Program-made: the position numbers and the translations under genes
In this document: positions 18,201 to 24,902 of the stretch, piece by piece
How the letters are laid out: each line of letters begins with the position of its first letter
How positions within the stretch are numbered: the stretch's first letter is position 1
Notes under the pieces: generated by a model
What the model was told of the DNA's origin: nothing
Seen by the model: the letters and a program-made list of their open reading frames with translations, nothing else
Database searches by the model: none
Source: Bacteroidales bacterium
Lineage (GTDB): Bacteria; Bacteroidota; Bacteroidia; Bacteroidales; WCHB1-69
NCBI GenBank assembly: GCA_017649855.1
Contig: JAGCGA010000003.1
Span: 62,001-126,000, forward strand
DNA length: 64,000 nt
Reading direction: 5' to 3'

Positions 18201-18427
18201 TTGTAGGTCATGAATTAATCCATTCATATCATTATTATATTTTGGGAGATAGTTTCCAGAGAATTTGGTCTGAAATGGTTGCATATAGATACACATACAA
18301 TACTTACATTCGTGGTAACGATTATGTACGTGCTTTTACCACATTACAAATCGCCATGAAAAATCATTATTGGAGTACGTTGTACCCGAGTAACTATAAT
18401 ATACCAACACCCTATCTTTTCTATTGA
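12296..18427 (+). CDS. secreted SpvB/FG-GAP/RHS polymorphic toxin with HExxH metallopeptidase-like tip
   Basis: 2043 residues. A Sec signal peptide (MRRQLLYGVMLLFTIISLHA) is followed by an SpvB-like region from about 25 (TYTIPIEVVPGTHGVQPELS), then six FG-GAP/VCBS-type DxDxDG repeats between about 330 and 660 (for example DFNKDGYCD, DVDGDGISE, DFDGDGQME). YD/RHS repeats fill about 905-1720 and end in the core motif YNRYSYCLNNPLQWVDPSGE at 1709-1728. After it come a Gly/Ala-rich hydrophobic stretch (about 1740-1840) and a unique tip domain with HELIH at 1972-1976 and a possible third zinc ligand Glu1993. This resembles a single-chain TcB-TcC cocoon carrying a metallopeptidase-like payload. The core is GC-rich; both ends are AT-rich. 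The downstream gene may encode immunity. Confidence 0.88.
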   Translation: MRRQLLYGVMLLFTIISLHAQNTTLPVGTVPGSEGVSSMGAATYTIPIEVVPGTHGVQPELSVVYNSMTSCGILGEKCDLAGVSCISRVGRTEFLDHVVSSVSFNNKDRFSLDGNRLVCMDPTQYGLDGTTYYTEFEDFSTIVSYGTIGLGPAYFKVFTHDGAVIEYGYSEDSRQMTSNGVLNWFVSKYTDIHGNFMTFEYAHSGNEIWIEEINYTGNEAAGLHPYARVRFEYDSSCHIGSSFVGGQQIRHTHLLHSIIVEFNNGLEYDNVRQYNFTYSTSFPKKLLSVDLYAQGVSALLNPTEFQWENPSFGSVDTIMIPNSPFDCHRSHVAIDFNKDGYCDIVEYDAYHCYYFSNVNNSFQWVHTSGTLQQYYILQCIPADVDGDGISELLTVFKNTQNKVFVTSSYMEGNDVQSVLMVDTFVAANRVSAYTGDFYGNGKQQILLLINDTAMVLADNNHFSIMQGLSHPILTMDFDGDGQMEIMEYGRYLSIYKYNVDSHHISLYKRLSFSGGTIVNNGDFNGDGISDLLCRKININNEYVYCVAFGTGDGFTTVTPLNVSISHTASAFIPLVLDINCDGYDDIVAFAGDEANGVKMLHYLGRGFYHDTLYFNCNPNAWMQNPYLYTSMDFSSGCNYFTIGDFDNDYAIDILCSKDLGLTGNAFFVYRFGAPKQQQKLCKVEKGDGSFCRWNFVGIRGLHFKYASFMTITPYYYDVVDTMIITGGSLSELHKSHYIYEQPIYSSRRRQLMGFCKTVVVDETRQMSDTILYANVKAYDVWQDVLLPIKRVTVRGATPITSATYQSECVLRPLNRRMPFVRESEVINHIDNTVTIQKNTLSPDGFLSGASTAVQDEFTHEMVTKDSVKYHYTSIALSNGAVIKPIDTTINLSYMSGSTVSLTHIQMAAYSPSGNKVSSTLIANGTSVTEQYGAYDAFGNPATVTLSSQGLASRTQTFSYDATGRFVLLETNALGHQTSRLYDPATGLVLSETDPNGLITRYSYDAFGRPDTIRYPDHTMRTFSYRWYVGSSIPAAKTYTVTAMTGQSNTEKYFDLLGRVVCTRQEGYYTDTRYNPTGTVLKTSAPYTSLHTADADKLWHTWQYDHLDRPTAEQGPHTDLSYSYTGRTVTTTDNLRQSTATQTTDAAGRPLSVTDPGGTIGYQYALDTYNGRPVLRTTITANGNATVLLSDVRGNRLSIADPDAGTITCTYNAYGELRAQTDAREVTTSFAYDALGRVTNKTYANTDGILKRVAYSYDHYTSANRGRGRLYQVTMDNHPSEQFLYDTLGRLAEHTRYAEGLPYTDSYTYNSKSQVATRSFPDGYTMSYSYLSSGRMESVSLGNTRLLKVYGYNMYGQPSLCEYGNGLFTQRTYGPTGLLTRINTGEKHDVQFEPIVIQSLGDSPNLIVPDDPGPVIIAYTVDSTVQNLRYSYDAMGRLTRRSQMNSRYETFQYDNLDRLTAFGQGMVNNGTPQTYSTVYDGQGNIQSHTLAGSYQYEGAQPHAVTEVTPSADYPDAISAAQCATEYNCHNQPSHIAEGDVEILLEYDAEGQRSKAVFKRNGQEERTRYYMGDYEREVHANGTVTHYHYVSGPMGLAAMVVTRGGADSIFYVHPDRLGSITHITNSAKQVVRALHFDPWGNVKSDADWTVFADTVLADTSRHFRLERGFTGHEHYTELKIINMNGRLYDPVIARFFSPDNFVQAPGSTQGYNRYSYCLNNPLQWVDPSGESLLAVAFVIGSFINVFFQTISGNINSASDFMFSAVIGGLAGMAGSAAGSAAFAAVGVGGFLGGTASGAASGSVAGAINGFGNALLSGQDLGTSFGYGYFGGFIGALSGGLTGGLYNGISDAIHGYSFLDGSRIDEFIMGEEPMIQDYKLLASMYDKSDIADYNDMHLAYRINKVFGVQRCDFNIDVITTRTEGYGLTTSGYYINKKGILVGGYVRSFSSGSSDMHISPYFTSASDIEFKAVVGHELIHSYHYYILGDSFQRIWSEMVAYRYTYNTYIRGNDYVRAFTTLQIAMKNHYWSTLYPSNYNIPTPYLFY

Positions 18428-18429
18428 TT

Positions 18430-19200
18430 ATGAAAAATACAATATTTTTGTTTATCACCTTAATCACAACATGTCATTGCTTTTCTCAAATACTTTCAGG
18501 GCATTACATTCAATGTAGATCTTTTTTTTATAAGCCAAGTGAATTTCAAATTGACTTGTATTTCTTTGAACAAGGGACCTATATGATTGAAATACGAGAA
18601 CAACAAAATGTCTTACAAGATGACAGTATTCTGACGGCAAACCTTGAATCTTATGAGATTGATGATTATGAATATGTGATTGTTCTATCCAATGGGTTTT
18701 TCAAAATAGATTCAAACAAACTGCTCCTTACGGATGCTATTGAAAATTACACAATGGTTTTAAAAATTGATCAAGACCGATTAATTGCTGATAAATCGTT
18801 TGGTTTTATGAATGGTCTTGTTTTTTGTTTCTCGGACACTATTTCTGAGTGTAGAATCACAGAAAAATTCAAGAATACAGATAATTTTATAACAGAAAAA
18901 GAATGTGAAACGTATAATGCGGAACACTCAAATCAAAATAAATTGAACTATGGTGTTTATGGTTGCAAATATGACCTTTTAAGCAACACTCTTAATTATA
19001 GAATTAACGCAGACAGTACATTTGTTATCACTTACAAGAGAAAAATAATATCAGAAGGCAAATGGATACGAAAAAACAATATTCTTATATTAACCGATAA
19101 GGATTTGTTATATCCTTTTTACCTATTGATTGGTAACGATTTTCTATTAAAAAAACAAGGAGGAAGATATATTAAAATTCCTTGGATATATGAGGCATAA
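18430..19200 (+). CDS. exported protein, candidate immunity protein of the RHS toxin
   Basis: 256 residues from the ATG two bases after the toxin stop; an in-frame TTG at 18424 overlaps the toxin but the ATG gives the proper signal peptide MKNTIFLFITLITTCHCFSQ. The mature protein is rich in beta strands, with paired halves that each end in a lipocalin-like pattern (IISEGKWIRKNNILILTDKD near the C-terminus). I do not recognise a family. It is strongly AT-rich like the toxin tip and unlike the housekeeping genes, and sits where cognate immunity genes normally sit. A periplasmic location would suit an immunity protein against a toxin acting in the periplasm. Immunity is an inference from position. 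Confidence 0.6.
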   Translation: MKNTIFLFITLITTCHCFSQILSGHYIQCRSFFYKPSEFQIDLYFFEQGTYMIEIREQQNVLQDDSILTANLESYEIDDYEYVIVLSNGFFKIDSNKLLLTDAIENYTMVLKIDQDRLIADKSFGFMNGLVFCFSDTISECRITEKFKNTDNFITEKECETYNAEHSNQNKLNYGVYGCKYDLLSNTLNYRINADSTFVITYKRKIISEGKWIRKNNILILTDKDLLYPFYLLIGNDFLLKKQGGRYIKIPWIYEA

Positions 19201-19268
19201 TACCGTTAGTAATGAATACGTAACAGCTGTAACCATATTGACCATGACGCATTGGATACTATCGAATT

Positions 19269-19847
19269 CTACGATGGTCTATATTCCTCAAAACTCCTGT
19301 CTTCGTAGAAGAAGATGATCTTGACAATTTTCTTATCTCCCTGAGAATTCAATATTCGCTCGCGTTTCGGGCGCTCGGGTGCAGGATGCGATTCTGCATT
19401 TCGGGCACGTCCGCGCGGTGCTGTCGCCTTGATGGGCGCAGGAGCCTCAGGAACTTCCTCTGCAACAGGCTCAGCGATAGGCATAGTCTCTGGCATCACA
19501 TCTGGCTCGGCCACGGGTTCATCAACAGGGGCTGGCTCTTCATCAAAGGCGTCGAAAAGACTCGTCTGACGCAATTCCAAATCCGATAACTGAGGAGCGG
19601 ATTCCTCCTTCGGCTGGACAGCAGGAGCGGGCTCCTCCGTCTTTAACATCTGGCCCATCCCCATGATTAACCATTCCGAATTGATCTCCGGAAATGCCGT
19701 CACAATCTTTTTCACAATGTCCAAACTGGGCTGGTTACGACCATTCAAAATATGGGTCAGTCCCGATGGATTGATCCCTATTTTTTCAGCAAAATTGGAT
19801 TTTGACAATTGTGAATACTCTAATACTTGAATAATTCTATCTGTCAT
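19269..19847 (-). CDS. XRE-family helix-turn-helix regulator with long acidic linker
   Basis: 192 residues from ATG 19847 (an ATG ten codons upstream is also in frame). Residues 1-60 are a Cro/CI HTH: LEYSQLSKSNFAEKIGINPS then LTHILNGRNQPSLDIVKKI. A Pro/Glu/Ala-rich linker (about 70-150) leads to a basic patch (RGRARNAESHPAPERPKRER) and a conserved-looking C-terminus IVKIIFFYEDRSFEEYRPS. I remember this HTH plus YEDRSFEEY tail as common in Bacteroidales; the targets are unknown. It converges on the toxin/immunity pair and may or may not regulate it. Confidence 0.8.
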   Translation of the reverse strand: MTDRIIQVLEYSQLSKSNFAEKIGINPSGLTHILNGRNQPSLDIVKKIVTAFPEINSEWLIMGMGQMLKTEEPAPAVQPKEESAPQLSDLELRQTSLFDAFDEEPAPVDEPVAEPDVMPETMPIAEPVAEEVPEAPAPIKATAPRGRARNAESHPAPERPKRERILNSQGDKKIVKIIFFYEDRSFEEYRPS

Positions 19848-19915
19848 GATATTGTTTTTACTTTTGTATTTTTTCAATTATAAAATAATAATCGTCGTGT
19901 ATAAAACAGGAGCGG

Positions 19916-19923
19916 CAAAAATA
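19916..19923 (-). promoter_or_regulatory. -7 box for the XRE regulator
   Basis: Minus-strand TATTTTTG, 69 bp ahead of the ATG at 19847. Confidence 0.55.
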
Positions 19924-20164
19924 CATTTTAATTCTTTACAAAAATCAATATCCCACAATAAAATTTCAAAATGTTCACAAACTCATAATTCATCACTTCA
20001 ATTAATGCAATATAACAATCTTATTATTAGCATAATGATAAAATATAATGATATCAGAAAACCGATGTTTATAAACAAGCTGCCTTATACTAAACCGATA
20101 CATTAAGTAAAACATATAATAATATTAAAAATCAGTATGTTATACAAGTATATTGTTAGATGGT

Positions 20165-20207
20165 AGATTGTAAGGGCAGAAATTGGTGGTCGCCTCCCGC
20201 ACAATCT
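20165..20207. other. isolated stem-loop in AT-rich gap
   Basis: AGATTGT (20165-20171) and ACAATCT (20201-20207) pair, and an inner GGG/CCC can extend the fold. It is a GC-richer island in the AT-rich gap 19924-20640. No promoter or T-run is convincing. The rest of the gap up to 20308 shows nothing recognisable. Confidence 0.35.
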
Positions 20208-20308
20208 GGTTGACATGGACTATTCGTGATATTGATGTAATGTAAAATTTGATTAGATACACCAAAATTAATTTTATGAATGTAAAGCCTACATGGCTGT
20301 CGGTATTT

Positions 20309-20316
20309 TATTTTTG
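20309..20316 (+). promoter_or_regulatory. -7 box for the small RNA candidate
   Basis: TATTTTTG, with no coding frame downstream before the tpiA promoter; transcription would begin near 20321. Confidence 0.55.
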
Positions 20317-20321
20317 TAAAT

Positions 20322-20460
20322 TGTCGTAATGCTTATTTAGGGTTTTACAAATGTAATGCGCGACGATTCCTTGTCTCTGGAGAGTGTCGTGATGCATGAT
20401 CGGTGTCTACTGGTGGAATCGTACCCGGGTGTGGCTCAAGCACCCTTACAGCATTTTTTT
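20322..20460 (+). ncRNA. candidate structured small RNA
   Basis: About 139 nt between a TATTTTTG box and a T-run (20454-20460), clearly GC-richer than its surroundings. Pairings visible: AATGC (20328-20332) with GCATT (20451-20455) and AGGGT (20339-20343) with ACCCT (20442-20446) as a closing stem; ACGATTCC (20363-20370) with GGAATCGT (20415-20422), 8 bp exact; and a terminator-like hairpin GGGTG/CACCC (20427-20431, 20441-20445) that competes with the closing stem. The long irregular closing helix recalls 6S RNA, but length is short for it and I cannot match a known family. tpiA has its own promoter 130 bp downstream, so a leader element is less likely. Confidence 0.5.
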
Positions 20461-20590
20461 CAATATTCTTCTGTCGATATGAATATTCGTGAAATATTGA
20501 ATTCTCGGGCGGATATTGTTTTTGGAGCATCCCCTACCCGATTTTTATATTTTTCTATTGGGGCAGGATGAAAGATGTGTGAAATTTCTA

Positions 20591-20598
20591 TATCTTTG
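20591..20598 (+). promoter_or_regulatory. -7 box for tpiA operon
   Basis: TATCTTTG followed by CAACC, 46 bp before the tpiA ATG. Confidence 0.72.
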
Positions 20599-20644
20599 CA
20601 ACCTGTTTATATAGAATATTAATTCCTTAAAAAACAATCTGAAT

Positions 20645-21427
20645 ATGAAACCTAAAATCGTTATTGGAAACTGGAAAATGAACAAGGGCTTTGAAGAGGC
20701 CGAGGACTTGATTTCTGAAATTGAAGAGAAACTGCAGGATTACAACTTTGAAACGGAGATCGTGTTGTGTCCGCCCATGTTGTATGCAGAACTGGTCACT
20801 GATCATGCGAATGAGGAAGGCAGCCAGTTTTATGCCGGTGTTCAGAATGTCAGTGAGTATGAGAACGGTGCCTATACGGGTGAAGTCTCTGCCGAGATGT
20901 TAGCTGGCATGGATGTCTCCTTCTGCATTGTAGGTCACTCCGAGCGCAGAAAATACTTTGGCGAGACCAACGCTATTGTCTTGAAGAAGATGCTCCGCCT
21001 GTTGACCAACGACATTGTGCCAGTAATGTGTTGTGGCGAGACCTTGGAAGAGCGCAAGGCTGAGAAGCATTTCGAGGTGGTTCAAAAACAGATTGAAGAG
21101 ACTATCTACCAGCTGACCCCCAAACAGTTGGAATCCACCATGATTGCCTACGAGCCCATCTGGGCCATCGGTACGGGCGAGACTGCCACACCGGATCAGG
21201 CACAGGAGATGCTCTCGTTCATCCGTTCCCTCATCGAGAAGAAGTTCGGCACCGAGATGGCCGTCAACACCTATATATTATATGGTGGCAGTTGCAACGG
21301 CAAGAATGCCCTCGAACTCTTCAGCCAACCCGATGTGGACGGCGGCCTCATTGGTGGCGCCTCCCTCAAAGCCGATGAGTTCATGAAGATCATCGAGGCA
21401 GGCGAAACCGTCATCAAAGAGAACTAA
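20645..21427 (+). CDS. tpiA: triose-phosphate isomerase
   Basis: 260 residues, normal length. N-terminal active-site lysine in IGNWKMNKG (Lys13 region), catalytic histidine in IVGHSERRKYFGE, catalytic glutamate in the signature AYEPIWAIGTGETATPDQAQE, and the phosphate-binding YGGSCNGKNA and GGLIGGASLKADEF. The serine/cysteine variation in YGGSC is normal. It interconverts dihydroxyacetone phosphate and glyceraldehyde 3-phosphate. It is the first gene of a likely tpiA-porE-like-murC transcript, with a 55-bp gap to the next gene. Confidence 0.97.
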   Translation: MKPKIVIGNWKMNKGFEEAEDLISEIEEKLQDYNFETEIVLCPPMLYAELVTDHANEEGSQFYAGVQNVSEYENGAYTGEVSAEMLAGMDVSFCIVGHSERRKYFGETNAIVLKKMLRLLTNDIVPVMCCGETLEERKAEKHFEVVQKQIEETIYQLTPKQLESTMIAYEPIWAIGTGETATPDQAQEMLSFIRSLIEKKFGTEMAVNTYILYGGSCNGKNALELFSQPDVDGGLIGGASLKADEFMKIIEAGETVIKEN

Positions 21428-21482
21428 TCATACTCGAGGCAATTTTCGCAAATTCACGAAAAATCCTTAAATTCAATCGATT

Positions 21483-23519
21483 ATGCGCAGACTTCTGAGT
21501 TTCTGGCTACTGCTGGCCCTCCTCTTCTCTTCGGTAAATCTCTTTGCCCAGGAGGAGGAGGATCCTTGTGTGCAGAAGATGGACAAGGAGAGCGAGCGTA
21601 TCTTCAAGAAGGCGCGCGACCTGCAGAAGAGTGGCAAGAAGGCTGAGGCCTTTGAGCTGTACGACGAGATTCTGGAGAATCATCCTGAATACCTGGAGGT
21701 TAACTATTACTACGCCTACGGCTTGTACAGTCCGCTGGCGGACAATAACTATCATGCCATCAAGAAGGACAAGTCGGACGTGACCCGGGCGCTGGCAGCC
21801 TTCAACAGGATGTACAACGTGTGTCCTTACTACAAGATACACTGCAACTTGTATGCTGCCCGGCTCGCCTACTTCAACGAGATGTTCTCGGAGGCCATCA
21901 AGTTCGCCTCTGTCATTGTGGACAATCCGGATCTCTTCACCAAGATCACCGACACGGCCAAGCTGTCAGAGGCGCAGCTGATCATCCGGAAAGCCCGTTT
22001 CTACAACAACATCTTGAATCATCCTGTCCCGTTTGATCCCAAGCCGGTGGCGGGCATCAGCACCCAGTATGACGAATATCTGGGCACCCTCTCCCCCGAT
22101 GGCGCCTATTTTTACTTTACCAGACGCAAAGAGGTTCCGGTGCAGAACGCCTTTGGTGCTGGCGACGGCGAGACTGAGCGGCGGGAGTTCTTCTCCCAGA
22201 GCGCGCAGAAGAACGGCCGCTTCCAGACCGGTGCGCCCCTCCCCGACCCTTTCAACCACTCCAAGAGTGAGGGCAGTCCCACCATCAACATCACCAACGA
22301 CCTGCTCATCTTCACCCGTCTGATGCCCACCAACGACAGCAGAGGAATCGTCTATCAAAACTACGACCTCTACTATTCCGAGCGCATCGGTGACGAATGG
22401 ACCGAGCCTAAGAGTCTGGGCAGCAACATCAACAACCCCAACACGTGGGAGTCGCAGGCCTCCTTGAGCTCTGATGGCAAGATCCTCTTCTTCGCGTCCG
22501 ACCGTCCCGGCGGCTTCGGCGGCTCCGACATCTGGTACTCCCATCGCAACAGCGACGGATCCTGGCGCAGACCCGTCAACCTGGGACCTAAGATCAACAC
22601 TGCGGGCGATGAGCGCTCCCCCTTCCTGCACACCGACAGCAAGACCCTTTACTTCTCCTCCTCCGGCTTTGACGGCATTGGAGGGCAGGATATCTACTAC
22701 TCCAAACTCGATGCTCAGGGCAAGTGGAGCGACCCCGTCAATATCGGATTCCCCATCAACACGGAGCATGACGAGGTCGACTTCTTTGTCAGCTTGGACG
22801 GAGCCACGGGCTATTTCTCTTCCAACCAGTATGAGAACCACGACTGGAACATCTACGAATTTGAATTGTACGAGGATGCCCGTCCTCACAAGATGCTCAT
22901 CGTGAAGGGCACTGTCACAGCCGATGACGATGAGTTGGAGAATGCTGTGGTCGAGATCCGCGACACGGCGGCCAAGGTCATCGCCACGGGCGTTGTCAGC
23001 AACAACAACAAGCAGTATGCCGTGGCCACCGAGGTGCCCAAGGAGGATGCCGCCCCGCTGATCGTGACCGTCAAGAAAGAGGGCCACTCATACGACGCGC
23101 AAGTCATCACGCCCGAGCAAATTGCCACCCAGCCCATCATCACCAAAGATGCGGAGATTAAGTCCATTGAGACGGGCAAGGTGTGTGATCTGAAGGACAT
23201 CTACTATAAGACTAACTCCTATGAGCTGACGCAGGCCTCGCAGGTCATCATCAACCTCTTTGTGGAGTTCCTGCGCGACAACCCGACGGTCAAGGTGGAG
23301 ATCCAGGGCCATACCGATGATGTGGGCAACGACAAAGACAACCAGATCTTGTCGGAGCACCGTGCCAAGGCAGTCTATGACCTGGTCATCAGCAAGGGCA
23401 TCCCTGCTAACCGGCTACGTTACAAAGGCTATGGCGAGTCGCAGCCCATCGCTGACAACAGCACGCCTGCCGGACGCGCCAAGAACCGTAGAACCGTTTT
23501 TCTGATCTATGAGCAATAA
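21483..23519 (+). CDS. PorE-like OmpA-family protein (TPR, PD40 propeller, carboxypeptidase-regulatory-like, OmpA)
   Basis: 678 residues. Signal peptide 1-22 (MRRLLSFWLLLALLFSSVNLFA); TPR-like helices about 30-165 (LQKSGKKAEAFELYDEILEN); PD40/WD40-like propeller about 190-460 with repeats such as SPDGAYFYFTRR, SSDGKILFFASDRPGGFGG and HTDSKTLYFSSSGFDGIGG; a short carboxypeptidase-regulatory-like domain about 470-545; and an OmpA peptidoglycan-binding domain about 560-678 (VEIQGHTDDVGNDKDN, LSEHRAKAVYD). This four-part order is that of PorE, a type IX secretion accessory protein anchored to peptidoglycan; many Bacteroidota carry paralogues, so a T9SS role is likely but not certain. Its stop overlaps the murC start by 11 bp. 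Confidence 0.83.
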   Translation: MRRLLSFWLLLALLFSSVNLFAQEEEDPCVQKMDKESERIFKKARDLQKSGKKAEAFELYDEILENHPEYLEVNYYYAYGLYSPLADNNYHAIKKDKSDVTRALAAFNRMYNVCPYYKIHCNLYAARLAYFNEMFSEAIKFASVIVDNPDLFTKITDTAKLSEAQLIIRKARFYNNILNHPVPFDPKPVAGISTQYDEYLGTLSPDGAYFYFTRRKEVPVQNAFGAGDGETERREFFSQSAQKNGRFQTGAPLPDPFNHSKSEGSPTINITNDLLIFTRLMPTNDSRGIVYQNYDLYYSERIGDEWTEPKSLGSNINNPNTWESQASLSSDGKILFFASDRPGGFGGSDIWYSHRNSDGSWRRPVNLGPKINTAGDERSPFLHTDSKTLYFSSSGFDGIGGQDIYYSKLDAQGKWSDPVNIGFPINTEHDEVDFFVSLDGATGYFSSNQYENHDWNIYEFELYEDARPHKMLIVKGTVTADDDELENAVVEIRDTAAKVIATGVVSNNNKQYAVATEVPKEDAAPLIVTVKKEGHSYDAQVITPEQIATQPIITKDAEIKSIETGKVCDLKDIYYKTNSYELTQASQVIINLFVEFLRDNPTVKVEIQGHTDDVGNDKDNQILSEHRAKAVYDLVISKGIPANRLRYKGYGESQPIADNSTPAGRAKNRRTVFLIYEQ

Positions 23520-24831
23520 GACCCTATATTTCTTAGGTATCGGGGGCATCGGCATGAGCGCCCTTGCCCAATATTACATGTTGCGCGGTGCCACCGTGCA
23601 TGGCTATGACCTGACCCCCTCCCCCATCACGGAGCGTCTTTCCCAGATGGGGGCGGTGATTCATTATGAGGAGGACTGCACGAAGATCCCTGCACAGGTC
23701 GATATGGTCGTGGTGACCCCGGCGGTGCCGAAGAGTCACGCTGAGTACCAGTATTTCCTCTCCCAAGGTGTCCGCTTGTGGAAGCGCTCCGAGGTGTTGG
23801 GGATGCTGACGGAAGACCATCCCACCCTTGCAGTGGCGGGCACGCACGGCAAGACGACCACCACCTCCATGGTGGCCCATCTGTTGTCGCCCGAGGTGCC
23901 TGTTGCGGGCTTCATCGGCGGCATCGCCAAGAACTTCGGCAGCAACTTCGTCTATGACGACCAGCCCCAGCGGGCGGTGGTGGAAGCTGACGAGTACGAC
24001 CGCTCCTTCCTGACCCTCCATCCTGCCGCGGCGGTCATCACCTCCATGGACGCGGACCATCTCGACATCTACGGCACGCGGGAGAATCTTATCGAGGCAT
24101 TCGGGCAGTTCGGGAGACAGAGCCGTCATCTCATCGTGGAGCACTCCATAGCCCATCTGCTGAACCATCCCGACAAGGTGACCTACGGGTTCCAGCCAGA
24201 GGCCGACTATTATGCCTGTCATGTGGATGTGAAGCCCAACCTGCTGACCTTCGACTTGCGGATGCCGGATGGGGAGTGGAAAGCCTTGAAGTTGCGGGCC
24301 AATGGGCTTTACAATGTGCTGAATGCCACGGCGGCCATCGCGGCGGTGCGGCATACTGACCAAGTGCCGGAGGCTATTGTCCGCGACAAGTTGGCCACCT
24401 TCTCCGGGGTGAAGCGCCGTTTCGAGTATGTTGTGGAGCGCCCCGACTTCATCTACATTGACGATTATGCGCACCATCCGCAGGAGATCAACTCGGTGCT
24501 GACGGCAGTGCGGAAGCTCTACCCGGAACGCCGGCTGACCTGCATCTTCCAGCCCCACCTCTACAGTCGCACCCGCGATTTCGGGCCTGAGTTTGCCAAG
24601 GTCTTGTCGCAGGCCGACAGGGTCATCCTGTTGCCCATCTACCCGGCGCGCGAGTTGCCCATGGAGGGCATCACTTCAGAGTGGCTGTTGGGCATGGTCA
24701 CGCAGCCAGATAAGCTCTTGTTGCAGAAGTCGGAGCTCATCCCCTACTTGCGCGAGCACCCGCAGGAGTTGTTGCTGACCGTCGGCGCTGGCGACATCGA
24801 CCGGTTAGTGCCGGCGATTGGGGAGTTGTAG
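23509..24831 (+). CDS. murC: UDP-N-acetylmuramate--L-alanine ligase
   Basis: 440 residues. N-terminal UDP-binding GIGGIGMSALAQYYMLRG, ATP-binding loop AGTHGKTTTTSM, the metal-site VEADEYDRSFL, and the C-terminal DDYAHHPQEINSVL and FQPHLYSRTRDF motifs are all intact. Mur ligase C adds L-alanine to UDP-MurNAc in the cytoplasm. The ATG lies within the last codons of the upstream gene, implying translational coupling. No terminator is visible after the stop; the accessory island begins 70 bp later. Confidence 0.96.
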   Translation: MSNKTLYFLGIGGIGMSALAQYYMLRGATVHGYDLTPSPITERLSQMGAVIHYEEDCTKIPAQVDMVVVTPAVPKSHAEYQYFLSQGVRLWKRSEVLGMLTEDHPTLAVAGTHGKTTTTSMVAHLLSPEVPVAGFIGGIAKNFGSNFVYDDQPQRAVVEADEYDRSFLTLHPAAAVITSMDADHLDIYGTRENLIEAFGQFGRQSRHLIVEHSIAHLLNHPDKVTYGFQPEADYYACHVDVKPNLLTFDLRMPDGEWKALKLRANGLYNVLNATAAIAAVRHTDQVPEAIVRDKLATFSGVKRRFEYVVERPDFIYIDDYAHHPQEINSVLTAVRKLYPERRLTCIFQPHLYSRTRDFGPEFAKVLSQADRVILLPIYPARELPMEGITSEWLLGMVTQPDKLLLQKSELIPYLREHPQELLLTVGAGDIDRLVPAIGEL

Positions 24832-24885
24832 TTGGAAGACTTAGAGAAAAAATCATCCAATTGTTTGGAGATATTAAAAAAAATG

Positions 24886-24893
24886 TATTTTTG
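24886..24893 (+). promoter_or_regulatory. orphan -7 box pointing into the island
   Basis: TATTTTTG with TTGTTTG 25 bp upstream, just after murC. The sequence downstream on this strand is antisense to the CdiA-like gene, whose stop is at 24903, so no gene is served. Confidence 0.45.
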
Positions 24894-24902
24894 CCGTTGG
24901 AG

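Noticed and set aside
20356..20571. 71-codon plus-strand frame upstream of tpiA
   Set aside because: It runs through the structured RNA candidate and its T-run and has no protein-like features.
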